A stretch of 64,000 nt of DNA from Mycobacterium sp. D16Q13 (lineage in GTDB: Bacteria > Actinomycetota > Actinomycetes > Mycobacteriales > Mycobacteriaceae), in NCBI RefSeq assembly GCF_002013375.1, contig NZ_MAEW01000008.1:62001-126000 (forward strand), written 5' to 3'. Below the pieces are notes generated by a model. The model worked only from the letters and a program-made list of their open reading frames with translations, was not told the origin of the DNA and did not search any database. Positions 18,167 through 29,433 of this stretch are shown one piece after another. The number at the start of each line of letters is the position of its first letter. Within the stretch, counting starts at the first letter, position 1. Position numbers and translations under genes: made by a program.

Positions 18167-19624
18167 TCACGCGATGCACCGAGGGCGGGCGATAACCTGC
18201 ACGCCGTAGCGAGGACGCAACGTGAGGGTGCCTTCAGGATCGACGGGATGCCCAGGCTTGAGATCAAACGTGAAGTGCTGACTCAAGATTGCTGCCACCA
18301 GGACCGACTCCATCGTTGCGAAGCTCTGTCCGATACAGATGCGTTTGCCGCCACCGAAGGGCATGTACGCGCTGCGAGGCCGGTCTTTGCCCGCGCCAGG
18401 CATGAACCGTGAGGGATCGAATTCCTCCGGAGCCTTCCACCACCGTTCGTCATGGTGGACCAGATGTCCCGGCATTATTATGGTGGTGCCCTTTCGGATT
18501 CGATGCCCACCGATAACATCGTCTTTCACCGCGACTCGCGGAACGATCCAAGCCGGCCCGTAGTACCGCATCGCCTCCAGGAAGCAGGCGGTCGTCCACG
18601 GCAGTTCTGCGAGGTCGTCCGCGCTTGGCGTGCGGCCCTGCAGCACCTGATCGACCTCGGCGAGCATCCGGTCACGGGCATCCGTATTCAGCGCCAGCAA
18701 GTACCACATCCACGACAGTGCGTTGGCCGTTGTCTCATGCCCTGCCAGCATGAATGTTATCGACTCATCACGAACTCTTTTGTCCGATAACGGTTTCCCA
18801 TTCTCAGCCTCAGTGGTGAGCATGTAGTTTAAGAGGTCGACTCCATCGGTGGGATTGGTCTTACGATCACGCACCAGGTCCCAGACTGCCTTGTCCAATG
18901 CTTTCGCGACGACCTGTATACGCCGGAATGGCCACGGCAGTGGTATCGGCAAGAACGCGCCGCGCATCACCATACGGAACAACCAGCGCGGCGGCTCTGC
19001 CACCAGGAACAACCGCAAGAACTTCACACCGAACCGCAGACCTGCGGTCACCTTGTCTGACATAGCATCGGAGATGGCGCCGAACTGCCTGCCGAACAAG
19101 GCGTTTCCAACAATATTGAGTGTGAGCCTCACCATCGCATCCGACAGGCTCATCTCGACAGGTCTGCCACCCTGCGACTTCAAGTCAGCCACCATCTCGT
19201 CGATCGGCTCAATCATCAAGTCGACCAATCCATTCAATCTACGTTTGGCAAACATGGGATTGAGCAGCGTGCGATGCCACTGCCAGGATTCCTCCTCGTC
19301 GGTGAAGAGGTTGAGACCCAGCAGGGCACGCAGCAGCTCAAACTCAAAGGACTTGTGGTAGTTCAGCCGCCCGGCATGAAATACGTGATCGATATACTCG
19401 GGATGAGTCAGGCCGACGAAATTTCTATTCCCGCAACGCCATCGAGTGATGTCACGTCCCGCGATCCGGCGAACCAGGCCATGGTTGGGATCGAGCCCAT
19501 ACCTCGCCACATCGAGGGTCATCACGAGACCATTCAGCCGCCTTGCCGGCGCGCCCGAGACGAGCACTGGTTTGTCGACCTTCGCCGTCCCAGCCTCCAC
19601 TGTGCTGATCGCTGCAGACGCCAT
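18167..19624 (-). CDS. cytochrome P450
   Basis: A 485-residue P450. The oxygen-activating I-helix AGHETTA, the K-helix ExxR in EAMRYYGP, and the heme loop FGGGKRICIG with ligand Cys430 are all intact. It should hydroxylate a hydrophobic substrate using ferredoxin and reductase; none is encoded nearby. ATG 19624 has a good GGAGAGGTGAAG upstream; the frame extends to 19672 without support. It is the first gene of the operon with the SDR and the Baeyer-Villiger enzyme, and is transcribed divergently from the TetR gene. CYP family not assigned. Confidence 0.92.
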   Translation of the reverse strand: MASAAISTVEAGTAKVDKPVLVSGAPARRLNGLVMTLDVARYGLDPNHGLVRRIAGRDITRWRCGNRNFVGLTHPEYIDHVFHAGRLNYHKSFEFELLRALLGLNLFTDEEESWQWHRTLLNPMFAKRRLNGLVDLMIEPIDEMVADLKSQGGRPVEMSLSDAMVRLTLNIVGNALFGRQFGAISDAMSDKVTAGLRFGVKFLRLFLVAEPPRWLFRMVMRGAFLPIPLPWPFRRIQVVAKALDKAVWDLVRDRKTNPTDGVDLLNYMLTTEAENGKPLSDKRVRDESITFMLAGHETTANALSWMWYLLALNTDARDRMLAEVDQVLQGRTPSADDLAELPWTTACFLEAMRYYGPAWIVPRVAVKDDVIGGHRIRKGTTIIMPGHLVHHDERWWKAPEEFDPSRFMPGAGKDRPRSAYMPFGGGKRICIGQSFATMESVLVAAILSQHFTFDLKPGHPVDPEGTLTLRPRYGVQVIARPRCIA

Positions 19625-19674
19625 TGTCTTCACCTCTCCGGTATGCGAGATCCGAGATCTCCGAATCATCATCT

Positions 19675-19690
19675 GATCTCATGTGAGACC
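19675..19690. promoter_or_regulatory. near-palindrome between P450 and TetR genes, probable TetR operator
   Basis: TCTCA-TG-TGAGA (19677-19688) is a perfect 5-bp inverted repeat, and the outer bases G19675 and C19690 also match with one mismatch between. It is in the 131-bp divergent region, the usual place for a TetR binding site controlling both directions. Confidence 0.5.
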
Positions 19691-19755
19691 ATTTACATTA
19701 GAGCGTTAATCGTCAAAGTTTTCAAGGAGTCGGCAAGATTTGCGATCATCGACAG

Positions 19756-20391
19756 ATGCGCCGCACGTCTGACCTCTACGGCGGCCAAACGCACGCGCAA
19801 CGACGGCAGGAACGTCGTTCACGGTTTGTCCGCGCCGCCTTCGACATCTGGCGCGAGTCTGGCTGGGCAGCGGTGACGATGCGCAAAGTATGTGCGCAGA
19901 CAACCCTGAACACCCGATATTTCTACGAGGACTTCTCCGATAGAGACGACCTGTTGGTCGCGGTGTGGGAAGGCATCCGAGCCGAACTGCTCGCAGCACT
20001 ACTGGACGTAGTCGCCCTCGATCCGGAACGGCCTCCGCTGGAGACCCTCAGCCAGGCACTCCGCACGCTCGTCACGTGGGTCGCGGATGATCTTCCGCGC
20101 GCGCACGTGCTCCTGGGCGCCCACACAGGTTGTCCCGCACTCGAGAAAAAGAGGCAGGCCTCCCAGCGTGAACTGATTGAACTCATGATCGACACCGGTA
20201 GCCCTCATCTGCGGGCAGATGCCGACCCCGACGCATTCCGGGTCGACGTCACCATCGGCCTCCACGGATTCACCGGCATGCTGAGCGAATGGCATTCCGG
20301 CGCACTCGCCCTCACCGAGGCACAGGTCGTCGACCACGTAACCCGGCTCGCCTCCACCATCGCGAGCCAGCACATCAAGACCGCTGACTAA
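19756..20391 (+). CDS. TetR-family regulator, divergent to the P450 operon
   Basis: A 211-residue TetR regulator with an N-terminal DNA-binding domain (about 17-62: FVRAAFDIWRESGWAAVTMRKV continuing to TRYFYEDFSDRDDLL) and a ligand-binding C-terminal part. It most likely represses the divergent P450-SDR-monooxygenase operon until a substrate-like ligand binds. Its stop overlaps that of the convergent lpqZ gene by 4 bp (20388-20391, CTAA). Confidence 0.9.
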   Translation: MRRTSDLYGGQTHAQRRQERRSRFVRAAFDIWRESGWAAVTMRKVCAQTTLNTRYFYEDFSDRDDLLVAVWEGIRAELLAALLDVVALDPERPPLETLSQALRTLVTWVADDLPRAHVLLGAHTGCPALEKKRQASQRELIELMIDTGSPHLRADADPDAFRVDVTIGLHGFTGMLSEWHSGALALTEAQVVDHVTRLASTIASQHIKTAD

Positions 20392-21245
20392 CGCACCAGT
20401 ATCTGGTGGTCGATGAGCCAGGTATCCACTACACGCTGGGCGTCAGCGCCGCTCGAGACCTCCCGAGTCATCGCTGCCAGATCTCCGGTGGTCAACTCGC
20501 CGGCAACCTTGTTGAGCGACAACACCTGAGGTTCGGACAGCTCATTGCGCCGGTACAGCGGCACGACGTTGTTGGCCGGAAGCCAGCTCTTCTCGTCGTC
20601 GACTACCGTGACCCCGGCGGCAGGAAGAGCCGGGTTGGCGGTCGACGTCCAGGCCACGGCCACTTCTCCACGCTTGAGAGCTGCGAAAAGCTCAGCGGTA
20701 TCGGGGAATTGGCGCGGATTACCCGTTGAACAGGAGCCAAGTCGGACTACCGGAGCAGACCCCGAACCCACCTGGCCGGCGTGCGCCAGTTCATCGCAAT
20801 GCCGCGCGAGCCCTGCCAGCGTGGGCTTGGAAGATGCACTTGTCGCAGCGGACGGAACCGCCACGGCCGGGCGATCTTCAGCCGTCCCGTAATCGGCGGC
20901 CGCCACACCGGCGGGCAGGGTAGCGATCATGGCCTGGTACGTGACCTCTTCGTCCCCGCTGGGCCGCTGCTGGGGCGCGAACTGGCGCAGCAGCCTGCCG
21001 GTGAATCCAGGTGCGACGCTCGCGATGCCCGTGTCCAATTCCGCTACCGGATCGGCACTCTCCCGCACCGTGGTGTCGATACCAGTCGCCTTCACCACCG
21101 CCGCATAGATGTGCGCGAGCACTCGGTACTGCGGTTCATTCGGCGTAACCACCGTTAAATACGGTGCTGGGCCATGGTTTTCCGAACAGCCAGCCAGAAC
21201 GGACACCGCAATCAGCAGCCCCGCCGTCCATGCGCGAAACGTCAA
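20388..21245 (-). CDS. lpqZ: LpqZ-like lipoprotein, osmoprotectant/glycine-betaine-type substrate-binding protein
   Basis: Starting at the TTG at 21245 gives a clean lipoprotein signal (MTFRAWTAGLLIAVSVLAGC, lipidation at Cys20) and 285 residues, close to LpqZ of M. tuberculosis. The GTG at 21305 is possible but would put 20 extra residues before the signal and overlap the malic enzyme gene by 56 nt. The rest matches the OpuAC fold, especially VVPLYRRNEL and LNKVAGELTTGDLAAM. No permease or ATPase gene is adjacent, so its partner is unknown. The start is 5 nt after the malic enzyme stop, which suggests co-transcription. Confidence 0.82.
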   Translation of the reverse strand: MTFRAWTAGLLIAVSVLAGCSENHGPAPYLTVVTPNEPQYRVLAHIYAAVVKATGIDTTVRESADPVAELDTGIASVAPGFTGRLLRQFAPQQRPSGDEEVTYQAMIATLPAGVAAADYGTAEDRPAVAVPSAATSASSKPTLAGLARHCDELAHAGQVGSGSAPVVRLGSCSTGNPRQFPDTAELFAALKRGEVAVAWTSTANPALPAAGVTVVDDEKSWLPANNVVPLYRRNELSEPQVLSLNKVAGELTTGDLAAMTREVSSGADAQRVVDTWLIDHQILVR

Positions 21246-21249
21246 ACGG

Positions 21250-22413
21250 CTAGTCGCTCTCGTGTGCAACAGCCTGGACCGCCGCGGCCACGGCGGGTCC
21301 GACACGCGGATCCAGCGGGCTGGGCACGATCTTGTTGGGCGCCAGATCGGGTTCCACTACCGAGAAGATTGCCTCGGCCGCAGCTACTTTCATCCGCTCG
21401 GTGATCTTGGTGGCCTCGGCGTCCAACGCCCCGCGGAAGACGCCGGGGAACGCCAGCACATTGTTGATCTGGTTCGGGAAATCGCTACGTCCGGTCGCGA
21501 CGATCGCCGCGTACTTGGCCGCCACATGCGGGTGAATCTCGGGATCGGGGTTGGAGCACGCGAAGACAATGCTTTCGTCGGCCATGGTCGCGATGAGTGA
21601 CTCGTCGACCTTTCCGGCCGAAACACCCAGGAACACATCGGCACCCGCGAGTGCCTCCGCCTGTCCGCCAGTGAGACCACGCGGGTTGGTGCGCGCGGCA
21701 AGATCCACTTTGAACTCGTTGAGGTCATCGCGGCCGGAATGCACGATGCCCTTCGAATCCAGCACCGTGACGTCGGTGATGCCGTCGGCCAGCAGGATGT
21801 TCGCGCAGGCGACACCTGCCGCACCCGCACCGGAGATCACTACCTTGAGCGACTTCTGGTCGCGGCCCAGCACCCGCGATGCGCCCATGAGCGCGGCCAA
21901 CACCACGATGGCTGTGCCGTGCTGGTCGTCGTGCATCACCGGACAGTCCAGTGCCTCGATGACGCGCCGCTCGATTTCGAAACAGCGCGGCGCCGAGATG
22001 TCCTCCAGGTTGACCGCACCGAAGGTGGGGCGCAGCCGGATCAGCGTCTCGACGATCTCGTCGGGATCCTTGGTGTCCAGCACGATCGGGATGGAGTTGA
22101 GTCCGGCGAAGGTCTTGAACAGCGCGCTCTTGCCCTCCATCACGGGCAGTGATGCCGACGGACCGATATCGCCGAGACCGAGTACCGCGCTGCCGTCGCT
22201 CACCACCGCGACCAGGCGATGCGCCCACGTGTACTTCTTGGCCAGGCTGGGGTCGGCGGCGATGGCCCGCGACACTTGTGCGACACCCGGGGTGTAGGCG
22301 ATCGACAGTGCACGCTGAGTATCCAGCGGCGACTTGAGCTCTACCGACAGCTTCCCATCGATATGCGCTTCGAAAATCTCTTCATCTGTCACGACAACGT
22401 CGGATGCGGTCAC
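21250..22413 (-). CDS. NAD(P)-dependent malic enzyme, short bacterial type
   Basis: A 387-residue malic enzyme without a C-terminal phosphotransacetylase domain. YTPGVAQVSRAI, then KSALFKTFAGLNSIPIVLD and MHDDQHGTAIVVLAAL are family hallmarks, and VVISGAGAAGVACA is the dinucleotide-binding motif. It decarboxylates malate to pyruvate, giving reducing power. In the M. tuberculosis order, as remembered, mdh stands near this position, so another malate enzyme occupies a similar place here. The GTG start lacks a clear ribosome site. Confidence 0.92.
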   Translation of the reverse strand: MTASDVVVTDEEIFEAHIDGKLSVELKSPLDTQRALSIAYTPGVAQVSRAIAADPSLAKKYTWAHRLVAVVSDGSAVLGLGDIGPSASLPVMEGKSALFKTFAGLNSIPIVLDTKDPDEIVETLIRLRPTFGAVNLEDISAPRCFEIERRVIEALDCPVMHDDQHGTAIVVLAALMGASRVLGRDQKSLKVVISGAGAAGVACANILLADGITDVTVLDSKGIVHSGRDDLNEFKVDLAARTNPRGLTGGQAEALAGADVFLGVSAGKVDESLIATMADESIVFACSNPDPEIHPHVAAKYAAIVATGRSDFPNQINNVLAFPGVFRGALDAEATKITERMKVAAAEAIFSVVEPDLAPNKIVPSPLDPRVGPAVAAAVQAVAHESD

Positions 22414-22476
22414 AGCGTGAGACTACTGGCCGCCGTGAAGGTCACTCCTCGCGACTCTGGAACTGTGAGCGGCGTG

Positions 22477-23088
22477 TTACGCGCCCGCCACGAATCCGCG
22501 CACCGACTCGGCGATCATCTGCACCGCGATGGCGGCCAGTAACAGACCGGCCACCCGGGCCAACAGCATGATTCCGCCCTCCCGCAGCACCCTGATCAGC
22601 ACCGTTGAGAATCGCAGCGTCAGATACAGCACCAGGTGTACGCACAGGATCGCGGCAGCGATGGCCAGATATGTACCCACCTGCCCCTGCGCCTGACGGA
22701 CCGCGATGATGGTCGCCGCAATCGCACCCGGGCCCGCCATCAGCGGGGTACCGAGCGGCACCAGCGCCACATTGACCCCACTGTCCGCGTCATGGCTGGT
22801 GGCCCCTCCCATCAACAACGACAAACCGGTGATGAGCAACAGCAGCCCACCGGCTCCCTGCAGCGCGGGCACCCCGATATGCAGATAGGCCAGGATCGCC
22901 TGGCCGCCTATCGCGAACATCGAGATGACCGTCAAGGAGACCGCCGGCGCCTGCCAGGCAGCGCGATGTCGTTCGGCGGCCGGCTGGCGGCCCGTCAGCG
23001 ACAGAAACACCGGTACCGCGCCCGGGGGGTCCATGATGACCACCAGAGTGATGAACACTGAGGTGAACACCGCGATGTCGAAGGTCAC
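22477..23088 (-). CDS. MarC-family integral membrane protein
   Basis: A 203-residue protein with about six hydrophobic segments. The N-terminal ITLVVIMDPPGAVPVFLSLT and the mid-protein PLGTPLMAGPGAIAATI are the two conserved MarC stretches. Function in this family is unsettled; early links to antibiotic resistance were not confirmed. The gene is divergent from corA with a 95-bp gap. The start is GTG 23088 with only a weak GAAG upstream. Confidence 0.9.
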   Translation of the reverse strand: MTFDIAVFTSVFITLVVIMDPPGAVPVFLSLTGRQPAAERHRAAWQAPAVSLTVISMFAIGGQAILAYLHIGVPALQGAGGLLLLITGLSLLMGGATSHDADSGVNVALVPLGTPLMAGPGAIAATIIAVRQAQGQVGTYLAIAAAILCVHLVLYLTLRFSTVLIRVLREGGIMLLARVAGLLLAAIAVQMIAESVRGFVAGA

Positions 23089-23183
23089 GACTTCAGTGTC
23101 CCAGGCCGCCCCACAGCTTCGCGGGTTACCATCGCGCGGAACGGTTACGCAGAACGATTGGTTGCGAGCAGGGAGCCCACATC

Positions 23184-24278
23184 ATGGCGCGATTTCCGTC
23201 GGTCAATCCGTCATCGTTGCGTTCGCCCGTGCGTGCGCGCCCGCCCCTCCCCGATGCCAAACGCATCCCCGTCCCGCTCGCCCGTGCCATCGTCGACTGC
23301 GGGGTCTACGTCGACGGGGTGCGCCTGCCGGGGAAGTACACCCCCACTGCCGCACTGGAGAAGGTGCGCTCACTGGATCGCGGATTCGTCTGGGTGGGGC
23401 TGCATGAACCCGACGAACATCAGATGGAGGCCGTCGCAGGGCCCTTCGGGTTACACCGGCTGGCCGTCGAAGACGCGGTCCACGCACACAACCGCCCCAA
23501 GCTCGAGCGGTATGACGACACCCTTTTCCTGGTCCTGAAGACCGTCAATTACGTTGAACACGATTCGATTTCGACGGCACGCGAGATTGTTGAGACCGGC
23601 GAGATCATGATTTTCGTGGGCGGCGACTTCGTGGTGACAGTGCGCCATGGCGACCACAGTGGTCTGGCCAAGGTGCGCGCGCATATGGACGCCGACCCCG
23701 ACCACATGCGGCTGGGCCCCTACGCCGTGATGCACGCCATCTCCGACCGGGTCGTCGACTCCTACCTCGAGGTCTCCGACCTGGTGGAGGACGATATCGA
23801 CTCCATGGAGGAGAACGTCTTCTCGCCACGGTCGGCCACCGATATCGAACATATCTACATGCTCAAACGTGAGGTGGTGGAGCTGCGCCGGGCGATCAGC
23901 CCGCTGTCGGTCGCACTGAGCAAGCTCACCCAGGACCACAACGACCTCATCGCCAAGGAAGTCCGTCGCTACCTGCGTGACGTGCTGGATCACCAGACCC
24001 ATGCCGCCGACCAGATATCTAGCTACGACGAGATGCTCACCTCCCTGGTGAACGCAGCGGTCGGCAAGGTCGCGATGCAGCAGAACACCGATATGCGCAA
24101 GATCAGTGCCTGGGTCGCCATCGTCTCCGTGCCCACCATGATCGCCGGCATCTACGGTATGAACTTCGATTTCATGCCCGAGCTGCATCAGCCGTGGGGC
24201 TACCCGGTGGTGCTGCTGGTCATGGTCAGCGCCTGCACGTTCGTGTACCGCACCTTGCGGCGCAACCGCTGGTTGTAA
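23184..24278 (+). CDS. corA: CorA-family Mg2+/Co2+ transporter
   Basis: A 364-residue CorA protein: a long cytoplasmic domain rich in charged helices, then two C-terminal membrane helices. The first ends in the selectivity motif Gly325-Met326-Asn327 followed by FDFMPEL. It forms a pentameric channel for Mg2+ at the inner membrane. The ATG is preceded by AGGGAGCC. It matches Rv1239c in position next to the sugABC locus. Confidence 0.95.
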   Translation: MARFPSVNPSSLRSPVRARPPLPDAKRIPVPLARAIVDCGVYVDGVRLPGKYTPTAALEKVRSLDRGFVWVGLHEPDEHQMEAVAGPFGLHRLAVEDAVHAHNRPKLERYDDTLFLVLKTVNYVEHDSISTAREIVETGEIMIFVGGDFVVTVRHGDHSGLAKVRAHMDADPDHMRLGPYAVMHAISDRVVDSYLEVSDLVEDDIDSMEENVFSPRSATDIEHIYMLKREVVELRRAISPLSVALSKLTQDHNDLIAKEVRRYLRDVLDHQTHAADQISSYDEMLTSLVNAAVGKVAMQQNTDMRKISAWVAIVSVPTMIAGIYGMNFDFMPELHQPWGYPVVLLVMVSACTFVYRTLRRNRWL

Positions 24279-24284
24279 CGACGG

Positions 24285-24905
24285 CTACGACGGCTGCGCG
24301 TGAGCGCGCGACGGATCCATCACGTCGATATCGGCCTGCTGCCACGCGTCTCTCAAGGCCTCTGCTCCCTTGAGCCGCACCCAGGCCGCTTCGTTGGCGG
24401 TGATGGGCACCGCTGCCAGGAATCGCACCGGCGAGAGCGGTTCGGGCAATGGAAGATCCGGAATATCACCGTCCTGCAGCAGCACCGCGGTGTACGCCTG
24501 TCGTGCCGGATCGTCCCAGAGTGGCTGGCCGAGATCGACCAGCCCGTCCTCGCTGAGCACCAACCCTTCCACCGCCGGCGACGCCGCCAGCACGGCAAGA
24601 GATCGGGCCAGGCCGGGAAATACACTGCCGCGCAGGGTGATCGACACTTCGGCACGCGGCCCCAGTTCCTCGGAGGTCAACATCTCCCCCGGGTCGCTCA
24701 TCGGGTACCGCGATGCCCCCACGGAGACGAAATGCGACACCCCGGCATCATCAGGGCCAAACCGCAGCAGCTCGTACGGTTCGGACCCAAGAAAGGTGAC
24801 CGAGGCCGAATCCGGCTCCCCCGCACCGAGAGTACCGAAATGACCGGACAGATGCGCGAGCACTCGACGGACAATTTCGTCCGAGTTCATTCCAGCGCTG
24901 CTCAC
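24285..24905 (-). CDS. SUFU (suppressor-of-fused) domain protein, coupled to sugC
   Basis: A 206-residue protein with the bacterial SUFU pattern: an HFVSVGASRYPM segment, RAEVSITL, and late FLAAVPITANEAAWVRLKGAEAL. Its GTG start overlaps the sugC stop (GTGA at 24902-24905), so translation is coupled to the trehalose importer operon. Bacterial SUFU proteins are often immunity proteins of polymorphic toxin systems, but no toxin gene is seen here and the role is open. No signal peptide or membrane segment. Confidence 0.8.
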   Translation of the reverse strand: MSSAGMNSDEIVRRVLAHLSGHFGTLGAGEPDSASVTFLGSEPYELLRFGPDDAGVSHFVSVGASRYPMSDPGEMLTSEELGPRAEVSITLRGSVFPGLARSLAVLAASPAVEGLVLSEDGLVDLGQPLWDDPARQAYTAVLLQDGDIPDLPLPEPLSPVRFLAAVPITANEAAWVRLKGAEALRDAWQQADIDVMDPSRAHAQPS

Positions 24906-26086
24906 TCGCCGATAGCGGGCAGGGAAAGGTTCTCCCCCGACGCGGCATCGAAGATCACCAGCTTGCCGGTGTCGATGATCAGCTCGATGGGCTGTCCCTC
25001 CACGACCGTCGACGCCGCCGAAAGCCTTGCCACGAATTCGTTCTCGCCAACTTCGGATTCCTGAGCCAGTTCCGTCAGCTCTTCCGAATGCGCCGCGCCG
25101 CCCTCAGTGGTGAAGTGCACGTACTTGTCCGAACCGAGCGACTCCACCACATCGGCGCTGACGGTGAGCGTCAACCCGGTGATCCGCTTGTAGGTGTCGA
25201 CCAGGGCGGCGTCCTCGAACTGCTCGGGCCTAATGCCCACGATCACATCGCTGCCCAGGACGCCGGCCTTCCTGGCAGAGACGTTCGCGTACACGCTCGC
25301 CTCGAGTGTCACCTCGCCGAAGGGCAGCTGCACACCGATATCGGTGAGTGTCGCCGGAAAGAAGTTCATGGCCGGGGAGCCGATGAAACCCGCCACGAAC
25401 AAGTTGGCAGGTGTGTCGTACAGCTCCTGAGGCGCACCGATCTGTTGCACCTTTCCCGCGCGCAGCACCACCACCCGATCCCCGAGCGTCATCGCCTCGG
25501 TCTGGTCGTGGGTGACGTAGACGGTGGTGGTGCCCAACCGCTTTTGCAGCCGCGCGATCTCGGTACGCATCTGCACCCGCAGTTTCGCATCGAGATTGGA
25601 CAACGGTTCGTCCATCAAGAACGCCTTCGGGCTGCGCACGATCGCACGGCCCATCGCTACTCTCTGTCGTTGACCGCCAGAGAGGTTGGCGGGCTTGCGA
25701 TCCAGATAGTCGGTCAGATCCAGGATCTTCGCGGCCTCTTCGACCTTGGCATGGACATCGGCCTTGCTCATCTTGGTCAGGGTCAGCGGAAAGGCGATGT
25801 TCTGCCGCACCGTCATGTGCGGATACAGCGCGTACGACTGGAAGACCATCGCGATATCGCGGTCCTTGGGCGCCTTCTCGTTGACCCGCTCACCGGCGAT
25901 CGTGAGCACACCGGAGGAGATGTCTTCAAGTCCGGCAATCATGTTCAACGTCGTCGACTTACCGCACCCCGACGGTCCGACCAGGATGATGAACTCGCCG
26001 TCCGCGATATTCAGGCTGACGTCCTGTACCGCCGCGGAACCATCCGCGTACGTCTTGGACACCTGGTCGAGCACAATCTCAGCCAT
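24902..26086 (-). CDS. sugC: trehalose ABC importer ATPase SugC
   Basis: A 394-residue ABC ATPase of the MalK/UgpC type. Walker A GPSGCGKST is at 37-45, the signature is LSGGQRQR, Walker B leads into DEPLSNLD, and a C-terminal regulatory OB domain follows. With SugA, SugB and LpqY it recycles trehalose released when mycolates are transferred at the cell wall. ATG 26086 is 2 nt after the sugB stop with GAAGGG upstream; the open frame extending to 26431 lies inside sugB and is rejected. Confidence 0.96.
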   Translation of the reverse strand: MAEIVLDQVSKTYADGSAAVQDVSLNIADGEFIILVGPSGCGKSTTLNMIAGLEDISSGVLTIAGERVNEKAPKDRDIAMVFQSYALYPHMTVRQNIAFPLTLTKMSKADVHAKVEEAAKILDLTDYLDRKPANLSGGQRQRVAMGRAIVRSPKAFLMDEPLSNLDAKLRVQMRTEIARLQKRLGTTTVYVTHDQTEAMTLGDRVVVLRAGKVQQIGAPQELYDTPANLFVAGFIGSPAMNFFPATLTDIGVQLPFGEVTLEASVYANVSARKAGVLGSDVIVGIRPEQFEDAALVDTYKRITGLTLTVSADVVESLGSDKYVHFTTEGGAAHSEELTELAQESEVGENEFVARLSAASTVVEGQPIELIIDTGKLVIFDAASGENLSLPAIGE

Positions 26087-26088
26087 CG

Positions 26089-26918
26089 CTAACCCTTCAC
26101 TGCACCGGAGGTCAACCCGGCAACGATCCGTCGTTGGAATATGAGCACGAAGATGATGATCGGCACCGTGATGACAATGGCGCCCGCGGCAATCGATCCG
26201 GTGGGCTCCTCGAATTGCGAACTGCCGGTGAAGTTCGCGATGGCGACCGGCGCGGTAATGGAGCGGTCCGTCGCCGTCAGCGAGATCGCCAGCAGCAGGT
26301 CGTTCCAGGCGAAGATGAACACCAGGATCGCGGACGTGACGATGCCCGGCGTGGCCAACGGCGCGATAACCTTCCAGAAGGCCTGTGCCGGTGTGGCGCC
26401 ATCCATCTTGGCGGCCTTCTCCAATTCCCAAGGGATCTCACGGAAGAACGCCGAGAGCGTGTAGATGGCGAGGGGTAACGCGAAGGTGATGTACGGGATG
26501 ATCAGCCCCGGCCAGGTATCAAATAAGCCGACCGAACGCTCGATATTGAAAATTGGTGTCACCAGCGAGATCTGCGGGAACATCGCGATGAGCAGGGCCG
26601 CACCGACGAGCGCCTTCTTCCCGGGGAAGTCCAGTCGCGCCACCGCGTACGCGGCCATGGTGCCCACGCTGACGGCGATCACGGTCGCGATGAGCCCAAT
26701 GCCGATGGAGTTCACCAGTGCCGAGGTGAACACGTTCCCGCTGAAGATGCCGCGGTAGTTATCAAGGGTCACCGGCCAAGGGAAGAACTTGCCATCCTTG
26801 ACCGTCGAGGTGGGTTTGAGCGACAGGCTCAGCACCCACAACACCGGTACTAGGGCATAACACAGCACCAGAACGTCGGCGATCAACCATCCTGCGGCGC
26901 GCGATGGATTCGTGCGGG

Positions 26919-26922
<4 letters not shown>
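26089..26922 (-). CDS. sugB: trehalose ABC importer permease SugB
   Basis: A 277-residue permease with six hydrophobic segments and the cytoplasmic EAA loop ([18 protein letters not shown]) that docks to SugC. It pairs with SugA to form the membrane channel. The GTG start overlaps the sugA stop by 4 nt (GTGA, 26919-26922), so translation is coupled. Confidence 0.95.
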
Positions 26923-29332
<2,410 letters not shown>

Positions 29333-29433
29333 CTAAAACCAGGTGACATGCAACATGTTCGGTGCGCGCGTCCCATTATTCAGGGCGCGGGCAACGCCGC
29401 AGGCCAGCGCCACCGGGCACCAGCCGACGGGGC

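Noticed and set aside
26087-26431. Upstream extension of the sugC frame
   Set aside because: It runs inside sugB in another frame; SugC homologues start at MAEIVL.
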